Shown here: piece by piece, positions 1 through 7,848 of the stretch
Position numbering within the stretch: position 1 is the first letter of the stretch
How the letters are laid out: the number at the start of each line of letters is the position of its first letter
DNA from: Acetobacterium sp.
Lineage (GTDB): Bacteria; Bacillota; Clostridia; Eubacteriales; Eubacteriaceae
Assembly (NCBI RefSeq): GCF_030652775.1
Contig: NZ_JAUSPS010000054.1
Location: 1-53,348, forward strand
Length of the DNA: 53,348 nucleotides
Direction: 5' to 3'
Translations under genes and position numbers: made by a program
The notes under the pieces: generated by a model
Databases searched by the model: none
Told to the model about the DNA's origin: nothing
The model's input: only the letters and a program-made list of their open reading frames with translations

Positions 1-204
1 GAACCAAAGATGGAGCGGAGCGGAATCGTGGTTGCGAGAAGGCAACGAGCCAATCGCAAGCTTGCTTGCAGTTGGCGACTGCCCGCGAACCAAAGATGGA
101 GCGCAGCGGAATCGTGGTTGTGTGAAGGCAACGAGCCAATCGCAAGCTTGCTTGCAGTTGGCGACTGCCTGCGAACCAAAGATGGAGCGCAGCGGAATTG
201 AGGT
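1..204. repeat. 86-bp tandem repeat, about 2.4 copies
   Basis: Copies begin at 1, 87 and 173 (each with GAACCAAAGATGGAGCG); the third breaks off near 200. Copies 1 and 2 differ at about 4 of 86 positions by eye. Each unit holds two small inverted repeats: GTTGC..GCAAC around 31-46 and GCCAA..TTGGC around 49-75. Both forward frames through it are open by chance of the repeat period, but the peptides look like no family and lack a convincing ribosome binding site, so I do not call a gene. The array touches the window edge and may continue to the left. Confidence 0.85.
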
Positions 205-258
205 TAATTTTTTGGCTAAGGGTAGCTGGTTAAAAAGAAGGTGAACGAGGAGATCAAG

Positions 259-537
259 ATGGAAAAGAGAATTGGACTCATAGCAATTGTGGTGGAAAAA
301 AAAGAAGCGGTGGAAAAGCTGAATCAGGTACTTCATGATTATGGCGAGCATATTGTCGGCCGAATGGGAATCCCCTATCATCAGCGAAATGTTTCAGTGA
401 TCAGCGTCGTTGTGGATGCATCCACCAATATTATCAGCTCGCTTTCCGGGAAGCTGGGAATGATTGACGGCGTGAATATTAAAACTGTTTATTCAAAATT
501 GCCGAAAGGTGAAGAAGTGGATGAAAACCATGAATAA
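259..537 (+). CDS. TM1266-type putative regulator of the iron-only hydrogenase system
   Basis: A 92-residue ACT-like (ferredoxin-fold) protein of the family called TM1266 / 'iron-only hydrogenase system putative regulator', which commonly sits beside hydE and hydG. The N-terminus KRIGLIAIVVE, the central GEHIVGRMGIPYH and the C-terminal GKLGMIDGVNIKTVYSK fit the family. I chose ATG 259, which has GAGGAG at 247-252 six bases upstream; the earlier in-frame GTG 241 would add six residues with a poorer site. It overlaps the start of hydE, so the two are probably translationally coupled. Its ligand and exact role are not known. Confidence 0.85.
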   Translation: MEKRIGLIAIVVEKKEAVEKLNQVLHDYGEHIVGRMGIPYHQRNVSVISVVVDASTNIISSLSGKLGMIDGVNIKTVYSKLPKGEEVDENHE

Positions 538-1570
538 AATAACAGAAAAGCTGGAAAAAGAGCAGTTGCTGGAAAAAGAAGAATTCAGATGGCTGCTGGA
601 AAATAACACCCCCGAGTTACGGGCAGATCTTTCAAACCGGGCGCAAAGAGTAGCCGGGGAAACCTTTGGCAAGGGGGTTTATGTCCGGGGGCTGATCGAA
701 TTCAGCAATTACTGCAAAAATGATTGCTATTACTGTGGCATCCGTTGCGGCAACGAACAGGCCCATCGGTATCGCTTAAGTGAAAAGGAAATTCTTGACT
801 GCTGTGCCATCGGATACGACTTGGGTTTTCGCACCTTTGTGCTGCAGGGTGGTGAAGATCCGAGCTTTTCAGATGAAAAGATGGTTGAACTGATCCGCAA
901 AATTAGGAGTGGCTATAACGACTGTGCTATTACCCTGTCGTTGGGAGAGCGCCCCCGGGATGTTTATCAAGCTTTTTTTGCCGCCGGTGCCAATCGTTAT
1001 TTACTCCGCCACGAAACCGCCACTGCGGAGCACTATCAAAAGCTCCATCCCCGAGAACTGCAGCTGGAAAACCGCACCGAATGTCTCCACCATCTCAAAG
1101 AAATCGGATTTCAGGTCGGGACCGGCTTTATGGTCGGGTCGCCCCATCAGACGGTCGAAAATCTGGTGGCGGATCTGCTCTTTATCAAGGAACTGAACCC
1201 CCAAATGATTGGAATCGGACCATTTATCCCGCATCAGCATACCCCTTATAAGGATGCTAAGGCCGGCACCCTGGAAGAAACCCTGCTGCTCATTTCAATT
1301 CTACGACTGATGCTACCCAAAGCCCTGATTCCGGCGACCACGGCGCTGGGAACGATTGATCCCAACGGCCGGGAACTGGGAATCCTGGCCGGCGCCAATG
1401 TGGTCATGCCGAATCTGTCCCCGGTGTCAGTCCGAAAAGATTACAGCCTTTATGATAATAAAATTTGTACCGGTGACGAAGCCGCTGAATGCCGGGTTTG
1501 CTTAAGTAAGCGGATGGAAGGAATTGGCTACGAAATTTTAACCCACCGGGGCGATTACCCTCAAAAATAA
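521..1570 (+). CDS. hydE: [FeFe]-hydrogenase H-cluster radical SAM maturase HydE
   Basis: Radical SAM enzyme acting with HydG and HydF to build the dithiolate-bridged di-iron subcluster of [FeFe]-hydrogenase in the cytoplasm. The radical SAM motif CX3CX2C is at residues 65/69/72 (CKNDCYYC), and near the C-terminus CTGDEAAECRVC gives the CX7CX2C site that in some HydE proteins holds a second iron-sulfur cluster. Length (349 residues) is normal. Possible starts are GTG 509, ATG 521 and ATG 530; I use 521 because GAAAGGTGA lies 8-9 bases upstream. All of them overlap the end of the preceding gene, indicating one operon. hydG follows after 51 bases; hydF and the hydrogenase structural genes are not in the window. 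Confidence 0.95.
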   Translation: MKTMNKITEKLEKEQLLEKEEFRWLLENNTPELRADLSNRAQRVAGETFGKGVYVRGLIEFSNYCKNDCYYCGIRCGNEQAHRYRLSEKEILDCCAIGYDLGFRTFVLQGGEDPSFSDEKMVELIRKIRSGYNDCAITLSLGERPRDVYQAFFAAGANRYLLRHETATAEHYQKLHPRELQLENRTECLHHLKEIGFQVGTGFMVGSPHQTVENLVADLLFIKELNPQMIGIGPFIPHQHTPYKDAKAGTLEETLLLISILRLMLPKALIPATTALGTIDPNGRELGILAGANVVMPNLSPVSVRKDYSLYDNKICTGDEAAECRVCLSKRMEGIGYEILTHRGDYPQK

Positions 1571-1621
1571 AATTCAGGCACTTGTTTCAATAAACCAAAA
1601 TAAAAACTTTAGGAGCGTAAA

Positions 1622-3040
1622 ATGTATAATGTAATGTCAAAAAAAGCAGTTGAATTTATTGATGACCAGGAAATTCTGGACACCCTGGCCTATGCCGAAA
1701 CAAATAAAACCAATGCTGTCCTGATTAATGAAATCATTGAAAAAGCCGGTACCTATCAGGGGTTGACCCATCGGGAGGCGGCCGTTTTACTGGCCTGCGA
1801 GCTGGAAGAACAGAATGATAGCTTGATAAAACTGGCGATGGATATCAAGAACAAGTTTTATGGCAATCGCATTGTCATGTTTGCGCCTCTTTATTTGTCA
1901 AATTATTGCGTCAATGGTTGCATCTATTGTCCTTATCATGCCAAAAATAAAAATATCAGCCGTAAGAAACTGACTCAGGAAGAAATTGTCAAGGAGGTCA
2001 TCGCCCTTCAGGATATGGGCCATAAGCGGCTGGCTCTGGAAGCCGGCGAAGACCCTAAAAATAATCCCCTGGAATATATCTTAGAAAGCATCAAAACCAT
2101 TTACAGCATCAAACATAAAAACGGCGATATCCGCCGGGTCAATGTCAATATCGCCGCCACTACGGTCGATGACTATCGACAGTTAAAAGAAGCTGGAATT
2201 GGAACCTATATCTTATTCCAGGAAACCTATCATAAGGAAAACTACGAAATGCTCCATCCCACCGGACCCAAACATGATTACGCCTGGCATACTGAAGCCA
2301 TGGATCGGGCCATGGAAGGTGGCATCGATGATGTCGGGATTGGGGTCCTCTTCGGGCTGAACATGTACCGCTACGATTTTGTCGGGATGCTGATGCATGC
2401 CGAGCATCTTGAAGCCGCCATGGGGGTTGGCCCCCATACCATCTCGGTGCCGCGGATCTGTCCGGCTGATGATATTGACACCGGCGATTTTTCCAATGCC
2501 ATTGCTGATGAAATATTTGAAAAAATTGTCACCGTGCTGCGAATTGCGGTACCTTATACCGGGATGATCATTTCCACCCGGGAGTCCCAGGCGTCCCGGG
2601 AGCGGGTGCTAAAACTGGGGATTTCACAGATCAGTGGCGGTTCCAGTACCAGTGTCGGTGGTTATGATACCCCCGAACCGGAAGAAGAAAACTCCGCCCA
2701 ATTTGAATTAAATGATACCAGGAAACTGGATGAAATTGTCAACTGGCTGTTAGAAATGGGACATATCCCCAGCTTCTGCACCGCCTGTTACCGGGAAGGG
2801 CGCACCGGCGACCGCTTTATGCAACTGGTCAAATCCGGCCAGATTGCCAACTGCTGTCAGCCCAACGCAATTATGACCCTGAAAGAATATCTGGAAGACT
2901 ATGCGGCACCGGCGACCAAACTAAATGGCGAGAAAACCATTGCCCGGGAACTGGCTTCGATCCCCAACGACAAGGTCCGCGGGATTGCCACCGCCCATCT
3001 AACCGAACTCAATTCCGGCAAGCGGGATTTTAGATTCTAA
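1622..3040 (+). CDS. hydG: [FeFe]-hydrogenase H-cluster radical SAM maturase HydG (tyrosine lyase)
   Basis: Radical SAM lyase that cleaves tyrosine to p-cresol and converts the remainder to the CO and CN ligands of the H-cluster. The first [4Fe-4S] motif CX3CX2C is at residues 96/100/103 (CVNGCIYC). The C-terminal auxiliary cluster motif CX2CX22C is at about residues 386/389/412 (CTAC ... ANC). Both clusters are therefore intact and 472 residues is the normal length. RBS TAGGAG at 1610-1615. Third gene of the regulator-hydE-hydG operon; a strong bidirectional terminator follows. Confidence 0.96.
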   Translation: MYNVMSKKAVEFIDDQEILDTLAYAETNKTNAVLINEIIEKAGTYQGLTHREAAVLLACELEEQNDSLIKLAMDIKNKFYGNRIVMFAPLYLSNYCVNGCIYCPYHAKNKNISRKKLTQEEIVKEVIALQDMGHKRLALEAGEDPKNNPLEYILESIKTIYSIKHKNGDIRRVNVNIAATTVDDYRQLKEAGIGTYILFQETYHKENYEMLHPTGPKHDYAWHTEAMDRAMEGGIDDVGIGVLFGLNMYRYDFVGMLMHAEHLEAAMGVGPHTISVPRICPADDIDTGDFSNAIADEIFEKIVTVLRIAVPYTGMIISTRESQASRERVLKLGISQISGGSSTSVGGYDTPEPEEENSAQFELNDTRKLDEIVNWLLEMGHIPSFCTACYREGRTGDRFMQLVKSGQIANCCQPNAIMTLKEYLEDYAAPATKLNGEKTIARELASIPNDKVRGIATAHLTELNSGKRDFRF

Positions 3041-3046
3041 AACAAT

Positions 3047-3090
3047 AAAGGGACTCACGCAGCTGATTTTAGTTTGCGTGAGTCCCTTTT
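3047..3090. terminator. Bidirectional terminator between hydG and the DUF4097 gene
   Basis: Perfect 15-bp stem AAAGGGACTCACGCA (3047-3061) / its complement (3075-3089) with a 13-base loop. T-rich tail on the plus strand and A-rich lead-in, so it can end transcripts from both convergent genes. Confidence 0.9.
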
Positions 3091-3116
3091 AAATAGGAAG
3101 CTAATCAATTAAAAAT

Positions 3117-4064
3117 TTAATTGGCCGAGGTGAATTCAATATCAATATTACCGCTGCTTGTTGATATGTCAAAAGTGTTTTTTCCATTTTCGGAGTGGGG
3201 GATGTCAATTTTGCCACTGAGACTGTCGGCAGTGATCGTGTAATTGGCGGGATCTCCGAGGATGCTTCCGATAACATTACCGCTGAGGGTGGTTATGGAA
3301 AGATTATTGGCGGCAAGTTTATTGAAGTTCACATTACCACTGCTGTTTCCAATAGAGCTATCGCCATTGATACTGGTATCAACTAAGTCGATATTGCTGC
3401 TGAGTGAAGATATTGACAGATTACCAGCGATTTTTCCGTTAGTGAGTTGTATTTCGCCGCTGGATGTTCCAATTTCCAGGTCTTTGCCAGCACGAAGATT
3501 GTCAAGAGCAAGGTCGCCACTCAAGGTAGAAGCACTAATATGATTTGCAGCCATCACATTTTTTAGGGTGATCCGTCCACTTGCAGTACTGGTGCTAACA
3601 GCAGCCAAGCCATCGAAGTCGGTCAGATCAAGATTCCCGCTCATGGTGGCAGCTTCAACTTCGCCGGTGAATTTTTGGGGAATAGCAACAGTCAGCGTTC
3701 TTTTTTGATTACTGATATTAAAACCAATGTATTCATACCAGTGTTTGTAAAGGGAACGATTGATATTCAGATTACCGTTGGCCTGTAGTTGGATGGTGTA
3801 AGCATCTTTTTTATTTTCATAGCAAGTTATTTTTATTTTGTCCTCGTCGGTTCCGACAATGATGACATCAGCATCGAGTTCACTGACAGTCAAGCTGGAA
3901 ACACTTGCCAGATCATAACTGTAGCTCGTTTCCTCATCGGGAAGACTGGTATTAAACGAACTCCAGTTAAAACCAGCCAGCGCAAACGCCAGTAAGGCAA
4001 TGACAAAACCAAGGATAATCAAACCACCGGCGACCAGCATTATTATTTTTTTGATTGATTGCAT
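3117..4064 (-). CDS. DUF4097-type beta-repeat envelope protein
   Basis: 315 residues with one N-terminal membrane segment (about residues 8-30, LIILGFVIALLAFALAGF) followed by an outward-facing region of repeating short beta strands such as ISASTLSGDLALDNL, IGTSSGEIQL and ISSLSSNIDL. This S-x-S/L-SG-x-I pattern is the DUF4097 beta-solenoid. Third gene of the PadR-DUF1700-DUF4097 operon, a common Firmicute trio linked to envelope stress in general, though its job is not defined. RBS AAAGGAG at 4074-4080 (minus strand). It starts immediately after the stop of the DUF1700 gene. Confidence 0.88.
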   Translation of the reverse strand: MQSIKKIIMLVAGGLIILGFVIALLAFALAGFNWSSFNTSLPDEETSYSYDLASVSSLTVSELDADVIIVGTDEDKIKITCYENKKDAYTIQLQANGNLNINRSLYKHWYEYIGFNISNQKRTLTVAIPQKFTGEVEAATMSGNLDLTDFDGLAAVSTSTASGRITLKNVMAANHISASTLSGDLALDNLRAGKDLEIGTSSGEIQLTNGKIAGNLSISSLSSNIDLVDTSINGDSSIGNSSGNVNFNKLAANNLSITTLSGNVIGSILGDPANYTITADSLSGKIDIPHSENGKNTFDISTSSGNIDIEFTSAN

Positions 4065-4655
4065 TTAAACGATCTCCTTTTTGATAAACAATGATTTAAC
4101 CCAGCGCAGAAATCTCCTAGTCAGGCTGATCAGCCATACCGATAATTTCGTGACCCCGAAAAAAGCAAGCACCCCGATTCCGATACAGATCAGCGATAAA
4201 CCAAACATCAGCAGACCAGCAGGAAAGCTTTGGGCGAATAAGAGACTGAAAATTCCGGCCACACCACTAAGTACAAAAGCAGCAACCGACGCATACAAGG
4301 AAATAATAACCGCCCAAACGGACACGTAAACAGCAAGGATGACGATAAAAAAGGCTGCCAGCAAGGGAAACCAGAGCGGAAATCCAAGCACCATCAGGAC
4401 GATTTCCCACAGCTTCAATCCGGCTTTTGGTTGAATCTTGGCTTTCATCAGAGTCGGTAGCGGCAGCTCCAGGAGGGTGTTCTGGACAATGGTATCAATA
4501 TCGCCGATGGCTGCCACCGCTTCTTCTTCACCCATACCATCTTCGATCCGGTCATCAATCATTTCTGCATAAAACCCCTGGGTTACTTCAATTTCTTTGG
4601 GGGGTAGTGCAACAAGTTTTTTCTCCAGGCTTAATAAAAATTCTGTTTTATTCAT
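4065..4655 (-). CDS. DUF1700 family membrane protein
   Basis: 196 residues. The N-terminal ~70 residues are the soluble DUF1700 helical part (MNKTEFLLSLEKKL ... GFYAEMIDDRIEDG ... EEEAVAAIGDID). Hydrophobic helices follow at about 85-110, 115-140 and 145-180, and the tail is basic (RRFLRWVKSLFIKKE). In such operons this protein sits between a PadR repressor and a DUF4097 protein and is thought to be a membrane partner of one or both. It overlaps the end of the PadR gene by 8 bases, so translation is likely coupled. Confidence 0.88.
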   Translation of the reverse strand: MNKTEFLLSLEKKLVALPPKEIEVTQGFYAEMIDDRIEDGMGEEEAVAAIGDIDTIVQNTLLELPLPTLMKAKIQPKAGLKLWEIVLMVLGFPLWFPLLAAFFIVILAVYVSVWAVIISLYASVAAFVLSGVAGIFSLLFAQSFPAGLLMFGLSLICIGIGVLAFFGVTKLSVWLISLTRRFLRWVKSLFIKKEIV

Positions 4656-4974
4656 CTGTATAACACCTCATTTCTTCTGTAATAAAATTATAAACTGTCA
4701 TAACCTCTTTCCAATTGTCAAGAAAATCAACGATTCGATTTCGACCAATTTCAGTTATTTTGTAATATTTTCGAAGTCTGCCGTTATGTTCCACCGAGTT
4801 CACGACCACACACTGGGTTGTCTCCAATCTTTTTAAGATCGGATAAAGTGTCGATTCGGAAATTTCGATATAGGGACTCACATCCTTGATGATCTGATAA
4901 CCATATGAATCGCCACGATTGAGAACGGTCAGTACACAGATCTCCAGCAGTCCACGTTTTAATTGAATGTCCAT
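4648..4974 (-). CDS. PadR family transcriptional repressor
   Basis: 108-residue winged-helix protein beginning MDIQLKRGLLEICVLTVL, with the PadR signature GDSYGYQIIKDV and SESTLYPILKRLE, a wing (NGRLRKYYKITEIGR) and a short C-terminal dimer helix, i.e. the small PadR-s2 subclass. RBS GGGGAGG at 4982-4988. It is the first gene of the three-gene operon, and its own promoter carries a 9-9-9 inverted repeat, so autorepression is likely. Confidence 0.92.
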   Translation of the reverse strand: MDIQLKRGLLEICVLTVLNRGDSYGYQIIKDVSPYIEISESTLYPILKRLETTQCVVVNSVEHNGRLRKYYKITEIGRNRIVDFLDNWKEVMTVYNFITEEMRCYTDE

Positions 4975-4992
4975 ATTAATACCTCCCCTCGC

Positions 4993-5027
4993 ACAATACT
5001 ATACAACACATAGTATTGTTCAGTCAA
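4993..5027 (-). promoter_or_regulatory. padR promoter with embedded operator
   Basis: On the minus strand: -35 TTGACT (5022-5027), 18-base spacer, -10 TATAGT (4998-5003). A perfect inverted repeat ACAATACTA (4993-5001) / TAGTATTGT (5011-5019) with a 9-base centre fills the space between the two boxes and overlaps the -10, as expected for a PadR autorepressor site. Confidence 0.75.
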
Positions 5028-5054
5028 TCTTTTTTTTAAAATAATCAAAAAAAA

Positions 5055-5098
5055 GCCTGGATACAATCACGATAATTACAAATTGATTGTATCCAGGT
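5055..5098 (-). terminator. Terminator of cls
   Basis: 14-bp stem CCTGGATACAATCA (5056-5069) / complement (5084-5097). On the minus strand it is followed by a run of eight T (complement of 5047-5054), placing it about 20 bases after the cls stop codon. Confidence 0.85.
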
Positions 5099-5119
5099 TC
5101 TATTGGAATGCGGTTTTAA

Positions 5120-6583
5120 TTACAGCAGCGGAGAAAAAAGTCGGGATATCGATTCTTTGATTTTGACCCGCCGGCTCCGGTTGCGATAGAGTTCTTTGTT
5201 ATAATAGGTGCATTTTTTAATATCTTCAACAAAGATGTTTTTAAGCTTAGTAGCAACCTTGCGATCATAAATAAAGGCGTTGGTTTCAAAATTCAGCCGG
5301 AAGCTGCGGATATCAAAATTACAGGATCCTACTGAACAGACCGAATCATCAACGACGATGGTTTTGGCATGAAGAAAGCCATTTTCATAGATGAATATCT
5401 TAGCGCCATATTCAATCAGCTCGCCCACATAGGCCAGAGTGACCCAGTAGATAAAAATATGATCCGGCTTGTTGGGTATCATAATCCGGACGTCAATGCC
5501 CGATAACAGCGCAATTTTCAAGGCTTCCAGAATACTTTCATCGGGCACAAAATAGGGCGATTGGATTAGAATATAATCTTCGGCGGTGTTAATCATCCGC
5601 AGGAAGCCCTGCTTGATTTGCTGGTTGATGTTATCCGGACCGCTGGAGACAATCTGGATGCCGGCTCCTGATTTTTGCGGAATGTTGGGAAAGTAGTGAT
5701 TGAGTTTGGTGTCATCGATAAGCAGCTCTTCATTGGAACTGGCGCGCCAGTCGAGCAGAAAACGATGCTGCAATTCATAGGCGGCCGAACCGACTATTTT
5801 TAAGTGGGTATCCCGCCAGTATCCCATTTTTTTCTCCAGCCCCAGATATTCGTTACCGATGTTAAACCCGCCCACAAAACCGGTGACACCATCGATTACC
5901 ACAATCTTGCGGTGATTCCGGTAATTCACCCGGAGATTCAGCAGCTTAAACCGGGATGGAAAAAAAACACCAATTTTTCCGCCGGCGGATTCAAAGCCAT
6001 CGAGGATCGAGGAGGGCAGATAACGGCCGCCCATAGCGTCAAAAAGCAGACGAACCTCCACGCCTTCCAGGGCTTTGCGGGTCAGAATATCAAATAGTTT
6101 AGCGGTCAGGGTATCATTTTTAATAATATAGTATTCCAAATGAATCGATGAGCGGGCTTCTTCCATGGCGTGGAAAAGGGCGTCAAATTTTTGATAGCCA
6201 TCGGTGAAAATCTCGACCGCATTATTGCTGGAGTAAAGTGATTCACTGACATTTAAATGAAATTCGATAGAATGACGATACTTTTCGATGGGGGTGTCCG
6301 GATCGATGGCGATAATCCGCGACAGCGATCGTTGCTGCTGTCTTAATAAATGGTGATACTGAATATTTTCGGGGGTGTTGTAGCGGAAAATTTTCCGTTT
6401 GGTCAAATTCTGGGAGAATAGAATATAAAATAAAAAGCCTAAAATAGGAACCATCCATAAAAACAATAACCAAGCATAGGTGCTTTGTGGGTTTTTACGT
6501 TCCAGAAAAATAATGGTGAAGGTCAGGGTAATATTGACGATGAAAATAATTACTGTAAAAATTGCGATAATGCCCAATAACAT
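5120..6583 (-). CDS. cls: Cardiolipin synthase (phospholipase D family)
   Basis: 487 residues, membrane-bound; condenses two phosphatidylglycerol molecules to cardiolipin plus glycerol. Two N-terminal membrane helices (about 3-27 and 36-58) with the usual NPQSTYAWLLF linker. Two HKD catalytic motifs: HRKIVVIDG from residue 224 and HAKTIVVDD near residue 402, each followed by the expected GG-N / GSCN-D residues. Monocistronic, with a terminator directly downstream. Confidence 0.94.
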   Translation of the reverse strand: MLLGIIAIFTVIIFIVNITLTFTIIFLERKNPQSTYAWLLFLWMVPILGFLFYILFSQNLTKRKIFRYNTPENIQYHHLLRQQQRSLSRIIAIDPDTPIEKYRHSIEFHLNVSESLYSSNNAVEIFTDGYQKFDALFHAMEEARSSIHLEYYIIKNDTLTAKLFDILTRKALEGVEVRLLFDAMGGRYLPSSILDGFESAGGKIGVFFPSRFKLLNLRVNYRNHRKIVVIDGVTGFVGGFNIGNEYLGLEKKMGYWRDTHLKIVGSAAYELQHRFLLDWRASSNEELLIDDTKLNHYFPNIPQKSGAGIQIVSSGPDNINQQIKQGFLRMINTAEDYILIQSPYFVPDESILEALKIALLSGIDVRIMIPNKPDHIFIYWVTLAYVGELIEYGAKIFIYENGFLHAKTIVVDDSVCSVGSCNFDIRSFRLNFETNAFIYDRKVATKLKNIFVEDIKKCTYYNKELYRNRSRRVKIKESISRLFSPLL

Positions 6584-6667
6584 GAAAACCTCCGAAAGTA
6601 TATTTCATCTATTATAGCATAAAAGGCATCAAATGGAATAGTCCTGTTTCGGAGGATTTGATTTCTC

Positions 6668-6697
6668 TTGACATTTTCGGGATCGTGATCTTATAAT
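6668..6697 (+). promoter_or_regulatory. Promoter of the raiA-motif RNA
   Basis: TTGACA (6668-6673), 18-base spacer, TATAAT (6692-6697): both boxes match consensus exactly. Predicted start at about 6703, exactly where the closing stem of the RNA begins. Confidence 0.85.
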
Positions 6698-6702
6698 AGA
6701 CG

Positions 6703-6912
6703 TTGTCTCAGGTTTGTGGTTGAAAGTCGATGCCAGATGCAGGCGAAGCGATCCACGTAAGACAATTCAATAGAGAGTTGTTGATCATGGTGCGTCTTAG
6801 AAGTAAGTCCAGCCGGGTACACCGAGAGAAGGAGTTGTGATGCGAACACTGAGCTAAACTTCCAGCTGGCGAGTGTGGGGGAAAAGACCAGGTCAACTGA
6901 GACAGCTTTTTA
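6703..6912 (+). ncRNA. raiA-motif structured RNA
   Basis: A ~205-nt transcription unit without a plausible reading frame. A strong promoter lies directly upstream. The ends pair perfectly, TGTCTCAG (6704-6711) with CTGAGACA (6897-6904), and a T-rich tail follows. The interior contains several short inverted repeats. Its size, closing stem and place upstream of the gene for long-form HPF/RaiA match the raiA motif, a conserved RNA found in Firmicutes and Actinobacteria. 6S RNA would be the alternative for a 200-nt end-paired RNA, but the raiA gene context favours this call. I have not run a covariance model. It appears to be a separate transcript, since hpf has its own promoter. Confidence 0.8.
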
Positions 6913-6969
6913 AAAATGAGGGATCTTTTTTAGATGATATTTTGTGACAAGAATTTGACACAAATGATT

Positions 6970-6999
6970 TTGACTAAAGGGGATTGGATTGGGTATAAT
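6970..6999 (+). promoter_or_regulatory. Promoter of hpf
   Basis: TTGACT (6970-6975), 18-base spacer, TATAAT (6994-6999), 73 bases before the hpf start codon. Confidence 0.75.
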
Positions 7000-7071
7000 A
7001 AGAATATACTCAAAAGCACTTTATTATAAGTGTAAACGAGTAAGGTTGACCTTTTGAAAGGAGTTGTCGTT

Positions 7072-7602
7072 ATGAGATTCACAATTTACGGAAAAAATAT
7101 GCATGTATCAGAAGGTTTAAAAGAAACATTAAAAAAGAAACTGGGAAAATTTGATCGTTACTTTGGTCAGGAAACAGAAGTGTATGCCACCTTCAGCAAG
7201 GAAAAGAATTTCCAGATGCTGGAAGTAACCATACCCGTTGGAAAAACCATTTTAAGAGCAGAAGAAAGATCTGAGGATATGGTGACATCGATTGAGGATG
7301 TTGTTAATAAACTTGAAGGTCAGCTCAGAAAACATAAAACCAAATTGCAGAAACGCAATCAGGACGAAACGGCTAAATTTAATCTGGAAGCGATCGAAGG
7401 GATCGAAGACGATGTGTTCCAGCCCAAAGTAGTCCGAACCAAAAAATTTGCCGTCAAACCCATGAATGTAGATGAAGCAACCTTACAAATGGAATTGCTG
7501 GGACATGATTTCTTCGTATTTCTCAATGGAGATACCGATGATGTTAATGTTGTTTACATGAGAAAAGACGGAAATTATGGTTTAATCGAACCTACTTTCT
7601 AA
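7072..7602 (+). CDS. hpf: Ribosome hibernation-promoting factor, long form (HPF/RaiA)
   Basis: 176 residues. The N-terminal ~100 residues form the ribosome-binding S30AE domain (MRFTIYGKNMHVSEGLKETL ... KLGKFDRYF). A charged linker leads to the C-terminal dimerisation domain (about 122-176, AVKPMNVDEATLQMELLGHDF ... DGNYGLIEP), which in long HPF joins two 70S ribosomes into inactive 100S dimers. ATG 7072 is chosen because AAAGGAG (7057-7063) is 8 bases upstream; the in-frame TTG 7054 overlaps that site. It is preceded by the raiA RNA and followed by a terminator. Confidence 0.95.
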   Translation: MRFTIYGKNMHVSEGLKETLKKKLGKFDRYFGQETEVYATFSKEKNFQMLEVTIPVGKTILRAEERSEDMVTSIEDVVNKLEGQLRKHKTKLQKRNQDETAKFNLEAIEGIEDDVFQPKVVRTKKFAVKPMNVDEATLQMELLGHDFFVFLNGDTDDVNVVYMRKDGNYGLIEPTF

Positions 7603-7635
7603 AACGCTCTTAAGAAAAAATGAAAAGAACGACAG

Positions 7636-7670
7636 ACACCCCTTGAATAATAGTTTTAAGGGGTGTTTTT
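7636..7670 (+). terminator. Terminator of hpf
   Basis: ACACCCCTT (7636-7644) pairs with AAGGGGTGT (7658-7666), followed by a T run. Confidence 0.88.
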
Positions 7671-7732
7671 GATGATGTTGTTTTAAAAAATCAATTTATT
7701 TTCAAATTTATACATTATTTAGGCATAAAGTT

Positions 7733-7761
7733 TTGACAGAACTTTTCTTTTGTTTTAAAAT
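7733..7761 (+). promoter_or_regulatory. Promoter of the DUF5317 gene
   Basis: TTGACA (7733-7738), 17-base spacer, TAAAAT (7756-7761), about 90 bases before the start codon. Confidence 0.65.
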
Positions 7762-7848
7762 AGATCTATATGCATTATTATCTAAGCATTAATATAGATG
7801 AGAACACCTAAGAAATGATTATAAATAAATAGTGGGGTTAAGATAAAT

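Noticed and set aside
10-244. Two overlapping open frames through the 86-bp repeats
   Set aside because: They are open only because the repeat lacks stops in those frames; no ribosome site and no family resemblance.
6703-6912. 6S RNA as the identity of the structured RNA
   Set aside because: Size and paired ends would allow it, but the location just upstream of hpf/raiA is the hallmark of the raiA motif; not excluded without a covariance search.
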